The notes under the pieces are model-generated. The model saw only the letters and a list, made by a program, of their open reading frames with translations. It made no database searches and had not been told where the DNA came from. A program made the translations under genes and the position numbers. A DNA stretch of 46,572 bases from positions 1 through 46,572 of IMG/VR virus record IMGVR_UViG_3300031857_000346. One strand, given 5' to 3'. Every line of letters begins with the position of its first letter. Position 1 is the first letter of the stretch. Shown here piece by piece: positions 16,749 through 25,425 of this stretch. The DNA comes from a virus.

Positions 16749-17464
16749 ACTTTTGCTAATTGGCGTTCGCCTTGTTTAATATAAAAATCGTCAAGCTTCT
16801 TTTGAGTATTCAAAGAAGCCTCTTGCATAAAATTAGTTGGATTTACTTTTACATTCCTTCCTTTTTTAAATGAATATAAAGGCGTGGCCTTAAAATTTGC
16901 TTTTTTACTTTTTAAATTACTTTTTGGAGCAGTATCAATTCTAAACAAAATATCATTTCTTAAAACAAAACCGCCACGTCCAGCAACAGAGGCTGCAATG
17001 ACAAATTTTTCTTTTTGACTTTTGCCTACTGAATCCTTTACATTTATTATCTTATTAATTTTACTTAATCTTGCATTTGTTTTAACTAAACCGGTATGTG
17101 TTTTTCCTTTACGAGCAAAAACGGTTGGGATAAAACTTTTTTTATCAATCGCTCCGCCATGCTCTTGCTCTTCTAAGTCATCTACAGAATGGTTTGATCC
17201 ACCCCTAGAAACAAATCCAACGGACGCAGCCATGGAGCTAATATTAAAGCCAGTAGCTTTTTGATAAGTGCTATTTGCTTTAAAAAAATTCTTTTCACGA
17301 TTAATAAAATTATTTCTTGAAGACTTCAACATAGTATCTGTCTTAACATTATAGACAGCATCGTTCAATGTGCCGCATACAGCCGCCGGAAGCGCTGACT
17401 TCCTTAGTTTCTCTAACTTATTAGTCATTGAAACTACAGCGTCTGTATTAATGTTAATTCTCAT
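16739..17464 (-). CDS. putative minor tail protein (gpZ-like)
   Basis: A 241-residue basic protein. The N-terminus (RININTDAVVSMTNKLEKLRKSALPAAV) followed by CGTLNDAVYNVKTDTM resembles lambda gpZ and related tail-completion proteins, which begin with a helix and a conserved L-N-D-x-A-x-x-V motif. The remainder is rich in Lys and Gly (PTVFARKGKTHTGLVKTNAR, FVLRNDILFRID). It overlaps the gp43-like gene by 10 nt. It is a tail-assembly component by position; the gpZ comparison is tentative. Confidence 0.35.
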   Translation of the reverse strand: MRININTDAVVSMTNKLEKLRKSALPAAVCGTLNDAVYNVKTDTMLKSSRNNFINREKNFFKANSTYQKATGFNISSMAASVGFVSRGGSNHSVDDLEEQEHGGAIDKKSFIPTVFARKGKTHTGLVKTNARLSKINKIINVKDSVGKSQKEKFVIAASVAGRGGFVLRNDILFRIDTAPKSNLKSKKANFKATPLYSFKKGRNVKVNPTNFMQEASLNTQKKLDDFYIKQGERQLAKVWK

Positions 17465-18327
17465 TAATCAATATTAAAAACAATACCATCAACCGCAACC
17501 GTAACGGCTGGCCCTGTTAATGCTCCTAATTGAGCAGAAACGTTTCCGTTTGTAGCAACTGTCATTTGAACAGGAACATAAACCGCACCGTCCAAAACCA
17601 TTTGAGTAAAATACCTATTACTAGTTGGTCTATAACCAACCGGTAGATTGAATATCACTCCGTTAGCCAAAGAGGCATTTGTAACCAAACCCTGAATAGT
17701 AACAGTACCCTCACCGTCTATTCTGTACTTAACAGTAGATACAGCAGACCAGCTATTTAAAAATGCAGACACGGTAACTGGAGGTGGAACATATCTGTAG
17801 ATCCTATTAACCACCCACATTCCAATTCCAACGGAAGTGAGTTCTATCTCATCAAACATTTTTAATACAAAAGGAACTCCAGACGGCGTTATAGTATCTC
17901 CGCCTTGAACTATTATAGTAAGATCGCTAGATGAAACATTCTTTATATTTAATTTTTTAGTAGCGTTATTTATACTAGCTAACGGAAGGGTAAATGTTCC
18001 CGCAAAAAAGCTAAAAAAATAACTAACCGAACCAAAATTATCATCAGTTAAAGTGGCGCTATTCGAATAAGTATAAATATTTTTATAAGCCGCTATCGTC
18101 TGAAGAAGTGCTTGATGTAACTGCCAGCCATTAGCTCCATTATCGACAAGGTTGTTTGGAATTAAACCGCTTCGGTACATCATTCTATCAAAGAACTGAA
18201 TGTAGTCTCCGAGCGTATCTTCATTTAAAGGCGTGCCGTCATTCAGTCCGGTATTATCTTTTGACCTTCCATAGTTCCACGGATATACGGCTGGATCAAC
18301 ATTTGTTTTTGTTATTAATGGTCTCAT
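17464..18327 (-). CDS. short tail fibre-like protein
   Basis: A 287-residue protein. The first 90 residues form a helical attachment part (VYPWNYGRSKDNTGLNDGTP, then NEDTLGDYIQFFDRMMYRSG), a central beta segment includes FTLPLASINNATKKLNIKN, and the C-terminal domain (FNLPVGYRPTSNRYFTQMVL) matches the receptor-binding heads seen at the end of many phage baseplate fibres. It follows the gp48-like gene, where Mu places its tail fibre gene, so it is probably a baseplate-attached fibre. A second candidate receptor-binder lies at 6111-8069. Confidence 0.55.
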   Translation of the reverse strand: MRPLITKTNVDPAVYPWNYGRSKDNTGLNDGTPLNEDTLGDYIQFFDRMMYRSGLIPNNLVDNGANGWQLHQALLQTIAAYKNIYTYSNSATLTDDNFGSVSYFFSFFAGTFTLPLASINNATKKLNIKNVSSSDLTIIVQGGDTITPSGVPFVLKMFDEIELTSVGIGMWVVNRIYRYVPPPVTVSAFLNSWSAVSTVKYRIDGEGTVTIQGLVTNASLANGVIFNLPVGYRPTSNRYFTQMVLDGAVYVPVQMTVATNGNVSAQLGALTGPAVTVAVDGIVFNID

Positions 18328-18337
18328 TTTTTTTGTA

Positions 18338-19045
18338 TTAATAGTAATTTACAAGTAAAAATCCAACGGTCTGAACTTGCTTTATATTTAAAATCAATTG
18401 TCTAAATTCTTCTTTTCTTGATAAAGGAATAGTAACGTAGTTTCCTAAAGGCGCTCCGCCAATAAAAAAAGTACTTCTCAAATTATTACCTATATTAAAA
18501 TTATTATCAGCTTGCTCATCAATGCTATTAACTATCAAACTCGTATAACCACCACCCATTTGAGTATCACCAAATTGCTTGTCCCCAAATTGAAACAAAG
18601 AAAAAAGATTAGGACTAACACTCACTGGATTGTTTTGACTAAAACCAGTAGGGTAAAGATAATTAATATTTTCAAAAACATAAACAGGAAAACCAGCAAG
18701 TTGTAATTGAGATTGTAAATAAAGATAATGCCCTTTTGCAGGGTTAGCTCCAGGCGCTTGCATTTTTCTAGCAATAGCTTGTTTTCTTAAAGCCAACGGC
18801 GTTAACTGGTTTGTTATTAACCCTAATCTTCTTTCCCAATCCGTAGCGTCATCAACTGTAAAATCAGGGTTATCAGGCAGCAGACTAGTTAATATAGCCG
18901 TAGCGTCATTGTACGCTCTCGCTTCACTTATAATTAAAGATTTATGAAGCGTTTCAAACCAGCCGCCAAAAGGCATTTTCCATGCTCTTCCAGTAGGGTA
19001 TAATTGTCTGGTTAGTTTTAATATTTTATCTTCAATGTAAAGCAT
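18338..19045 (-). CDS. Mu gp48-like baseplate protein (YmfQ / DUF2313)
   Basis: A 235-residue protein whose opening (LTRQLYPTGRAWKMPFGGWF, then LTSLLPDNPDFTVDDATDWERRLGL) is the signature of the gp48/YmfQ family (P2 gpI equivalents), which closes the baseplate wedge ring. The C-terminus has a Gln/Gly-rich segment and beta strands (QFGDKQFGDTQMGGG). It overlaps the baseplate J gene by 1 nt, in the Mu order gp46-gp47-gp48. Confidence 0.8.
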   Translation of the reverse strand: MLYIEDKILKLTRQLYPTGRAWKMPFGGWFETLHKSLIISEARAYNDATAILTSLLPDNPDFTVDDATDWERRLGLITNQLTPLALRKQAIARKMQAPGANPAKGHYLYLQSQLQLAGFPVYVFENINYLYPTGFSQNNPVSVSPNLFSLFQFGDKQFGDTQMGGGYTSLIVNSIDEQADNNFNIGNNLRSTFFIGGAPLGNYVTIPLSRKEEFRQLILNIKQVQTVGFLLVNYY

Positions 19046-20220
19046 TAGTTATATGTTACAGCAGGATTTAAGTAAGGTATATCTCCGTTAATAAATGTAT
19101 AAGAACTAAGCGGTAATCCGTTTACTGTAAAACTAACGCTTGAGAAAGTAGATCCCGGAATTGCTGTTATTATTGAGGCTATTAACTTGTTATTGTCCAA
19201 TATATCATTTTTGTCTATCGCAAGATCAGCAGCAGCTACAAACGGCCTTATCAAACTTATAGTATTTGTAATTGCAGTTAATAAAAGAGTTTGTTTTGCC
19301 GGCGTCAGTGATTGATACCCGGTTATTGTAACAACTATTGTTTTTATTGTTACGGGCAAGTAATAAACCATCACTTGCAATGGACGTCTACCATTTTGAT
19401 TAACCGGCAAAGATGTATCTGGACTAAAGTTAACTACCTGCTCCACGTTAGACAATATCAAAGAGGATGGAGTCCCTTTGCCATCAACTGAATCAACAAT
19501 AGTAGCTTCTACAAATAAATTTATTTGACCTTGGAATCCAGACTTTGCATAAGGATAAACTTTTTTTACACCCTGAGCGTCTTGAGACCAAAGTCTATAA
19601 TCCGTGGCCGCTCCGCCTTGAGCCTCTAATCTATAAGATAATATAACTGCATTACGGTAAACCTCAGTATCTTCAGCCGCAAGCGGTTGAATAAATTCAC
19701 TTATAACAGATGCCGAGCCAGTATCACTATTAACTAAAGGTATAGGTGCCGTTGGAGTTAACGTATTGCCGGTCTCTAGTTTTCCTGCAGTGCCTAGCGT
19801 CAAACACCTAACAGTTATGGAATCAACAGCAGAAACTAAAGTATAAGCTGAGTCGAGCATGTAAAGCACGCCTTTACTATAAGCATCGTCGTCACTTTTA
19901 AATGTTGAATTTGCAGGTATAACAGCTCCAATCTGACCAGTAACCTGTATAACATATTGTCCAGCAACAGCAGGGAATGGCGCTCTTCCTAACTTTATCA
20001 TGCCAAATCTTAAAAGCGTCTCATAATCTGCAGTATCAGGCGCTACGTTTTTTTGAAGCAACGCTATTGCTAAATAATAAAGTTTTAGCTTTCCAGCTTG
20101 AACAGCAGCAAGACATCTTAAAACAGCTTTACCAAAAGGATTGATGTTTACACCAAATTGGGTATTCATGTCGCTAATGATGCCGTTAAAAATCTGAGTA
20201 GTAGTTGGTATTGTTATCAT
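19045..20220 (-). CDS. baseplate J-like wedge protein (Mu gp47)
   Basis: A 391-residue protein of the Baseplate_J family. The N-terminal helices start ITIPTTTQIFNGIISDMNTQ; the central domain contains PAVAGQYVIQVTGQIGAVIPANST and the conserved EDTEVYRNAVILSYRLEAQGGAAT with TDYRLWSQDAQGVKKV. The C-terminal domain has FSSVSFTVNGLPLSS. J-type proteins form the wedges of the baseplate that trigger sheath contraction. It overlaps the gp46-like gene by 4 nt. Confidence 0.85.
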   Translation of the reverse strand: MITIPTTTQIFNGIISDMNTQFGVNINPFGKAVLRCLAAVQAGKLKLYYLAIALLQKNVAPDTADYETLLRFGMIKLGRAPFPAVAGQYVIQVTGQIGAVIPANSTFKSDDDAYSKGVLYMLDSAYTLVSAVDSITVRCLTLGTAGKLETGNTLTPTAPIPLVNSDTGSASVISEFIQPLAAEDTEVYRNAVILSYRLEAQGGAATDYRLWSQDAQGVKKVYPYAKSGFQGQINLFVEATIVDSVDGKGTPSSLILSNVEQVVNFSPDTSLPVNQNGRRPLQVMVYYLPVTIKTIVVTITGYQSLTPAKQTLLLTAITNTISLIRPFVAAADLAIDKNDILDNNKLIASIITAIPGSTFSSVSFTVNGLPLSSYTFINGDIPYLNPAVTYN

Positions 20221-20708
20221 ATAAAAAAATCTTCATTAAAATCATTTGCGAAAAAGTCACCAGTTGCCTTTTTTATAAAATTTATTATAGCAATTTTTTG
20301 TTCACCAGTTGGATATTTTATTCTAATCTCAACAGTAACCTTGTTTGTCTCTGGAATGGAAACGGAAACAGTAATTTCTATTCCAGCATCCTCCATGAAT
20401 TTAAGATCTGTTTTTATTGCATTCTCAATTTTAATTCTACCGGCGCTAGTTAAAGGAGTGCTACTTAAAACCCTCTCCGTGTTAGAATTAAATTGATGAG
20501 AAATAATTGCTGGAAATAATAAAGCATTTGCCCAAAAATCATTTGATTGAGCAACTGTAACTATCGCCTCAGTATTTTGCTCTATATTGCCACCAAACAT
20601 TCCAAGATAACCTTGATTTTCATTGCCGTAAATAACCCCAATATCGTTACCGACCTTTTGAAGATCACCACCGTTTAATGTTTCTATTATAGCTAAATCA
20701 AATCCCAT
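20217..20708 (-). CDS. Mu gp46-like baseplate protein
   Basis: A 163-residue protein with the short beta-rich start of gp46 (MGFDLAIIETLNGGDLQKVG, then YGNENQGYLGMFGG), an internal helix (NDFWANALLFPAIISHQFN) and a helix-strand end (IAIINFIKKATGDFFANDF). gp46/gp25-like proteins bridge sheath and wedge. It lies between the tape measure and baseplate J genes. A separate gp25 (gpW/gp25) gene is not evident in this stretch, which suggests that this protein takes that place. Confidence 0.6.
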   Translation of the reverse strand: MGFDLAIIETLNGGDLQKVGNDIGVIYGNENQGYLGMFGGNIEQNTEAIVTVAQSNDFWANALLFPAIISHQFNSNTERVLSSTPLTSAGRIKIENAIKTDLKFMEDAGIEITVSVSIPETNKVTVEIRIKYPTGEQKIAIINFIKKATGDFFANDFNEDFFI

Positions 20709-20709
20709 T

Positions 20710-22806
20710 TTATTTTTTAGTGCTCATTGTTGAAGTCATCTTAGGCATTATAGTGAAATTTTTATTATTTCCATTGCCAGCATCCACCGGAACATTACCA
20801 TCGTTTTTAATTGTGATAGTAGCATTAGCATTTGCGTTATTTGTTGTAGTTGTATTTTCTGCTTGAGCAACTTTTGTACTTTGAAAATTCATAGCATCCT
20901 TAACGCCAGGTTGAGAAGTTACCATTTTCATAGCCCAAGAACTTTCAAGATCTTTAATTTTTTGTTGACGATTTGCAGATTGAGCAGCTTCACTACCACC
21001 AACATCTGCCGTACTTCCTTTTCTGGTTAATACATTATCAGTATAAAGAGCAGCATTCATAGCAGATAAATTTGCTAACGACTGATTTTCTTTAATATAA
21101 TTTTGCCTATCCTTAGCACCTTGTGCCATTTTCTTTTTCTCATTGGCATAGGCAACGTCAGACATTCCACCGGTTGCGTTCTGAAAACCATACCAAATGA
21201 TTTTCATTCCGTCAACAGTAGTAGCAAATGCATTCGACATTACGCCCCACATTGATTTTGCTTGGTAGACAAAAGCATCAATAGAATAACCCATTCCAGT
21301 CATCATTATATCCCACTGCTCACCCCATCCTTTATATTGACTAGCTAAATAAGCCAATCCAGCAACTAACCCAGCAACAGCCGCTATAACTAATCCTATT
21401 GGATTCGCACTCATTGCAGCGTTCCATAACCACTGAGCGGCTGTAACTGCTTTTGTAGACCATTCATAAGCTTTTAATGCCAATGCGCTTTTACCAACCG
21501 CTACTGATACAATTCCGGTTAACGCTCCCTGAATACCTAAAGCAATATTTAAACCGCCAGTAACTATAGAGGTCGCTATTATTGAAGCCTTCCATAATGC
21601 AAAAAACTTTAATACACCAAGTCCAACACCTACAATTTCACCTAAACTATCTGTTACAAAACGAATAGCACTTTTAGCACGCTCCAATCCTGAACTTGCA
21701 GCATCGCTACTGGTCAACATATTGGACCAAGAGTTTTTTAATTCTGAAATAGCATTAGATAACGTATTTGAATTTAAAGCAGCTTGTTCGCTTGCCTTTC
21801 CAGTACTTCGTATCTTCAATAAGTACTTATCATAAGTGCCTAATTGATTAAATATAACCTGACCAGCAGTAACGTTTTCTTTTCCAAAAACACTAACCAT
21901 TTTAATCGGGTCCTTAGATATTTTAGAAAGTTCGTGTAACCTTGCGGATAAACTCTGAGTCTTATCCATCAAAAAATTCATATTAACACCAGAAGAAACC
22001 ATGTCCGCCTGAGCCTTCGCATCAAGCCCGCCAGCAGCAGAAATTGCTGTTAATAAATTTCTGGCACCAACAGCAATTTTATCCTTAGACATTTGAATAC
22101 CCAGCGCTTCAATTAAAGCTGTAGACTCTGCAAGATCAACATTCATATTTTTAGCAGTAGCTCCAAACTCTTGTAGATACCCAGCCGCCTCGCTCGTTCT
22201 AACACTACCAACAATTTCACCAGCAGTTAAAATGTTTACAGACTTAGCAGCGTCCTCAGCTTTTAATCCAAACTGATTCATTATAGAAGTTAGATTTTCT
22301 AATGTCGGCTGCAATTCTGTTCTACCAGCTTTGGACAACATAATACCAGCCTCGGCAATTTGTCTTAACCCTTTCGGATCTTCTAAGTATTGAGACATTG
22401 CTGATCCAATAGTCTCAAAACTACTCGCTACATCAATTGCGCTTTTTCTGCTTGACCCAGCTAATGAATTAATTTCTTTTTTGAAACCAACCATTTCCAT
22501 ATTACTAACACCGGTAACAGCTTGCAAACTTTGCATCGCTGTTTCATAATCCATTATGGAATCAATGGAACTTTTACCTAAAGCAAAAGCGCTACCAACA
22601 ACAGCAGCAGTACTAGCCATTGTTAATAATTGTTTTGAAGCTGAACTTAAACCCGGAGTTAATTTTCTAAACGCTCTTTCACTTCTGGCACCCAACGCTT
22701 CAGCCTTTTGAGTGAAACCGTCAAGTCCTCTACCCATACTACGAAGCGATGGAGACATCTTGTCTTCAGCAGTAAATATACTAGGTATTATGAGAGGCTT
22801 TGCCAT
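20710..22806 (-). CDS. tail tape measure protein (TP901 family)
   Basis: A 698-residue protein with the TP901 tape-measure core (MQSLQAVTGVSNMEMVGFKK, SLAGSSRKSAIDVASSFET, ILTAGEIVGSVRTSEAAGYLQ), long helices, and a hydrophobic middle of about 110 residues (around 385-495, with VGLGVLKFFALWKASIIAT and PIGLVIAAVAGLVAGLAYLA). The C-terminal part has a poly-Asn stretch. It sets tail length and is released during ejection, when the hydrophobic part may insert in the inner membrane. The start is 3 nt after the frameshifted chaperone stop, in the usual position. The gene is short for its class, which predicts a tail of modest length. Confidence 0.88.
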   Translation of the reverse strand: MAKPLIIPSIFTAEDKMSPSLRSMGRGLDGFTQKAEALGARSERAFRKLTPGLSSASKQLLTMASTAAVVGSAFALGKSSIDSIMDYETAMQSLQAVTGVSNMEMVGFKKEINSLAGSSRKSAIDVASSFETIGSAMSQYLEDPKGLRQIAEAGIMLSKAGRTELQPTLENLTSIMNQFGLKAEDAAKSVNILTAGEIVGSVRTSEAAGYLQEFGATAKNMNVDLAESTALIEALGIQMSKDKIAVGARNLLTAISAAGGLDAKAQADMVSSGVNMNFLMDKTQSLSARLHELSKISKDPIKMVSVFGKENVTAGQVIFNQLGTYDKYLLKIRSTGKASEQAALNSNTLSNAISELKNSWSNMLTSSDAASSGLERAKSAIRFVTDSLGEIVGVGLGVLKFFALWKASIIATSIVTGGLNIALGIQGALTGIVSVAVGKSALALKAYEWSTKAVTAAQWLWNAAMSANPIGLVIAAVAGLVAGLAYLASQYKGWGEQWDIMMTGMGYSIDAFVYQAKSMWGVMSNAFATTVDGMKIIWYGFQNATGGMSDVAYANEKKKMAQGAKDRQNYIKENQSLANLSAMNAALYTDNVLTRKGSTADVGGSEAAQSANRQQKIKDLESSWAMKMVTSQPGVKDAMNFQSTKVAQAENTTTTNNANANATITIKNDGNVPVDAGNGNNKNFTIMPKMTSTMSTKK

Positions 22807-22808
22807 TG

Positions 22809-23374
22809 TTATTTAGTTTGCATTCTTTTAATTAATTCTAAAACCCTATCGTACCAATACACTATTCCGTTATAATCTTGTCTATCAAAAAAAAGGCTAC
22901 CCAAATCTTTAGGCAGCCATTTAAGTTCTAATACGACAGTTGTGATTACTGTATCTATACCCGCATCGTCTTTATCTAGGCCATAAAAAAAAACGATAAA
23001 TAATCTGCTAACGTGTTATCCTCCGAATCCATTTCTTTAAGAATTGCAGAATTTTGTCCTGTTAAAGCAGAAATATAAGCTATCGACTGCTCAAGCGGAC
23101 CTGGCGTTTTAATTGCTTGAGTTCTATCTTGAATTTCTTTTAAAGTTAAACGAGGCTTGTATTTTAATTTTTTTAAATCACCAACCGGAAATTTTAAAGT
23201 ATGCTCAAATACAAATGTCTCAGGATCTAAAACTAAAAGCCCTTCCATCATTGCTTCAACTAAATAGGCAATATTGCCTTTTAATGTTTCGCGTTTTTTT
23301 GGAGAAACTTTTTTAAAATCTAACCAAGAATTTACTTCTTTTTCTGCTTGCTCTTTTGAAATTACATCGCTCAT
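22809..23374 (-). CDS. tail assembly chaperone long form (programmed -1 frameshift)
   Basis: The 0-frame tail chaperone ends ...DYLSFFFMA-stop. A slip back by one base in the nine-T run (22985-22993) fuses it to a 58-codon -1 frame beginning YGLDKDDAGIDTV and ending ELIKRMQTK, with its TAA at 22809-22811 just before the tape measure ATG. The extension is open throughout, is well composed and has no start of its own. This is the lambda G/GT arrangement, in which a small fraction of ribosomes make the fusion needed for tail assembly. Length is about 188 residues. Not verified experimentally. Confidence 0.8.
22976..23374 (-). CDS. tail assembly chaperone short form (gpG-like)
   Basis: A 132-residue helical protein between tail tube and tape measure genes, the standard place for the tail assembly chaperone. 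The N-terminal half has KEQAEKEVNSWLDFKKVSPK and then KGNIAYLVEAMMEGLLVLDP, with a beta hairpin FVFEHTLKFPVGD; the end DNTLADYLSFFFMA meets a TAG directly after a homopolymeric slip site. The short form would bind the tape measure protein during tube assembly. It overlaps the long form described separately. Confidence 0.75.
   Translation of the reverse strand: MSDVISKEQAEKEVNSWLDFKKVSPKKRETLKGNIAYLVEAMMEGLLVLDPETFVFEHTLKFPVGDLKKLKYKPRLTLKEIQDRTQAIKTPGPLEQSIAYISALTGQNSAILKEMDSEDNTLADYLSFFFMA
22985..22993 (-). promoter_or_regulatory. -1 ribosomal frameshift slip site
   Basis: The - strand reads TCG TTT TTT TTT ATG GCC TAG in the 0 frame. Nine T residues allow tandem P- and A-site slippage by one base (TTT TTT pairing is maintained), moving ribosomes into the frame that reads TAT GGC CTA. 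The 0-frame stop is 6 nt downstream. I could not see a clear pseudoknot, so stimulation by structure is unproven. Confidence 0.7.
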
Positions 23375-23376
23375 AA

Positions 23377-23787
23377 TTACGCTTGTTTTTTAAGAACACC
23401 ACCGCCAGATAATTTCAAGGGGAACGTTGCTGCGTTTCCGTTTCCAGCTATATCTCCAACAGGGCGACCTGTTCCTCCATAAATAGAACCGTTAATGTGA
23501 GATATTGTATAATCAGCATCTAAAGGGTCGCCAGCCAAAGCAGACAACTTCTCTAAATCTAAATTTACATTCATGTCCCAAGCAACAGTAACGTCTACAG
23601 ACCAACGTTGGCGGTTTAATTGAGTTATCATTCTACCACCACCATCAATGCCATTCATATCGTCGTTAGAACGAACACCACCTAAATTAAAGGTGCTATC
23701 TTCTGCTGCTTTTATAAAAATAACACCGCTACCTAAAGTCGGGTGATTATATGTAATTTCTGTTATGTCTCCACCTATTACTGACAT
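23377..23787 (-). CDS. tail tube protein
   Basis: A 136-residue beta-rich protein (VIGGDITEITYNHPTLGSG, then FIKAAEDSTFNLGG and NRQRWSVDVTVAWDMN) that ends PLKLSGGGVLKKQA. Its size and position between the sheath and the chaperone fit the tube protein of contractile tails (Mu gp40/gpM-type). The tube is a stack of hexamers inside the sheath through which DNA passes. It lies 14 nt downstream of the sheath gene. Confidence 0.78.
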   Translation of the reverse strand: MSVIGGDITEITYNHPTLGSGVIFIKAAEDSTFNLGGVRSNDDMNGIDGGGRMITQLNRQRWSVDVTVAWDMNVNLDLEKLSALAGDPLDADYTISHINGSIYGGTGRPVGDIAGNGNAATFPLKLSGGGVLKKQA

Positions 23788-23801
23788 GCTTTATATTTTT
23801 T

Positions 23802-25331
23802 TTAGTTTATTGAACCGAAATTAAAACCCATCACAGCAGTTGTAGCAGATATACGCCCAACACCACTACGCTTAGCACTGAATACAGTATCAAAACGATT
23901 TGGATTTGTTGAATTTAAAGAAACACTTAAAGAGGAAATACTAAAAGCAGTATCAACTATTAAAGCGCGAGTAGTAAGATCAGAAAACATGTTATTTAAT
24001 TTTTGTTTCCACATTTTAGGCTTAACGATGTTCTGAGAAGAAACACTGTCTTCGTCTTTTGCTAAAACTTTTCCAATAACATTCTCTTGCTCTAATAAGA
24101 AATAAGTATAACGAATATTCCAATCAATTAGAATATCTCTAGTGTAAGCGAATTGAGGTGGTATCTCTCCAATAGGATGGTAGGTGGTAACTGAATCTTT
24201 TACGATGTATGTTCCGCTAACAAGGTCAACTGTTGAGCAACCTTTTTTCACAAATAAATCTCTGTTGTCATAACTAGCCATTGAACCAAGAGTTAACGGC
24301 GAAGGCATGTCAGGATATTTGTCATTTAAAATATCTAACTCAGGAGAGTTTTGAGCTTTTTTAGCAACCATAAATGCATGGTTTGCAGCAGCTTCCATTG
24401 CAAATCCCGGAGAATTTGGCGCCGGAGATAAAACAATAGTACAATCATCAAGACGGGCGTCAGATATAGAACTTGGATCGTCTAAAACAGTTCCAGTGAA
24501 TGCCAAAGTAGGCTTCATAACTATACCTTGGTATCTTCCTGTAGGGTTTGTATTATCTGGACGTCCGTTGAATGCTTCTAAGGCAGACATAACCGCTGAA
24601 ACAGCTCCATAACTATTAATTGTAATAGTATTCCATTCTGTACCATACAAGCCTAAACTTGTTGTAACAGCATTAGTTGGAGTACCAGAACCATTTTGAA
24701 TAGTAGCAACGTTGTAAGATAAACCAACAGCCTGATTGTTTGTATTAACCGAAACGGTCATGCCGTCAGCAGTAGCACCTTTCCATTTAGTTGTTAACAC
24801 ACTTACATAAGTATTTGTAGTAACAGTCGCTGGACAGCCAATAACTGCAGCTAAAACGTTTGCTATTTTAGCACTGATTTGTACTAAAGTATCACCAGTT
24901 ACAATAGGAATATCATAACTTTGAGAGTCTACATTTGTACGACCACCAATAGTAATAGTATGGGTAGCATTTCCAGTAGCAATACCAACTGGCTGAATCG
25001 TCATTACTTTAGCTGTAGCACCAACAGCTTCCGCTTGCGGGTAAAAAGTTACAGGAATGCCATCTAAACCGCCACCGGCTAAAGGAAATAATATTCTCGC
25101 TATCATATAAGCAGGAGAACCGTAACCAAACTTTTGTCCAACTTGTTGAGCAGAAGTAGGTATAAAAATAGGGTCAGAAACAACAGCAGCTTGGTTTGCG
25201 CTGTTAGCTTCACATAGTACAGCAATTTTCATTGGCAAATTAGGAGATGTTTCTTGAAAACTACCTTTTGCTATTAAATACCCGACAACTGCGGATTTTC
25301 TTGCTGAACCTACTGCGTTTGATACTGACAT
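23802..25331 (-). CDS. contractile tail sheath protein
   Basis: A 509-residue protein of the Phage_sheath family. Conserved parts include the opening MSVSNAVGSARKSAVVGYL, PTSAQQVGQKFGYGSPAYM followed by ARILFPLAGGGLDGIPV, the central domain with PDNTNPTGRYQGIVMKPTL, and the C-terminal arm FAYTRDILIDWNIRYTYFLL. It identifies the virion as a myovirus. It opens the leftward tail transcription unit, its ATG lying 20 nt from the second copy of the 70-bp promoter element. It is the most abundant tail protein, and this promoter match with the capsid protease would coordinate head and tail supply. Confidence 0.88.
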   Translation of the reverse strand: MSVSNAVGSARKSAVVGYLIAKGSFQETSPNLPMKIAVLCEANSANQAAVVSDPIFIPTSAQQVGQKFGYGSPAYMIARILFPLAGGGLDGIPVTFYPQAEAVGATAKVMTIQPVGIATGNATHTITIGGRTNVDSQSYDIPIVTGDTLVQISAKIANVLAAVIGCPATVTTNTYVSVLTTKWKGATADGMTVSVNTNNQAVGLSYNVATIQNGSGTPTNAVTTSLGLYGTEWNTITINSYGAVSAVMSALEAFNGRPDNTNPTGRYQGIVMKPTLAFTGTVLDDPSSISDARLDDCTIVLSPAPNSPGFAMEAAANHAFMVAKKAQNSPELDILNDKYPDMPSPLTLGSMASYDNRDLFVKKGCSTVDLVSGTYIVKDSVTTYHPIGEIPPQFAYTRDILIDWNIRYTYFLLEQENVIGKVLAKDEDSVSSQNIVKPKMWKQKLNNMFSDLTTRALIVDTAFSISSLSVSLNSTNPNRFDTVFSAKRSGVGRISATTAVMGFNFGSIN

Positions 25332-25350
25332 CTTTGAAGTGTTATTTTTG

Positions 25351-25420
25351 GTAAAAATACAACACTACAAAAAAAACAAAGTTAAAAATTACCCACTTAC
25401 CGGAATTTATTTTATATTTG
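25351..25420. promoter_or_regulatory. 70-bp bidirectional promoter element, copy 2
   Basis: Nearly identical (69/70) to 11577-11646. Here the leftward side faces the tail sheath gene and the rightward -7 TATATTTG (25413-25420) lies 5 nt (TGCCC) before the ATG of the first glycosylation-cassette gene at 25426. The TTACCCAC/TTACCGGA direct repeat is conserved. Sequence outside the 70 bp does not match copy 1, so the shared segment has sharp ends. Confidence 0.75.
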
Positions 25421-25425
25421 TGCCC

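Noticed and set aside
25339-25425. 29-codon extension of the first cassette gene
   Set aside because: It reads through the 70-bp promoter element; the ATG at 25426 follows the -7 box directly.
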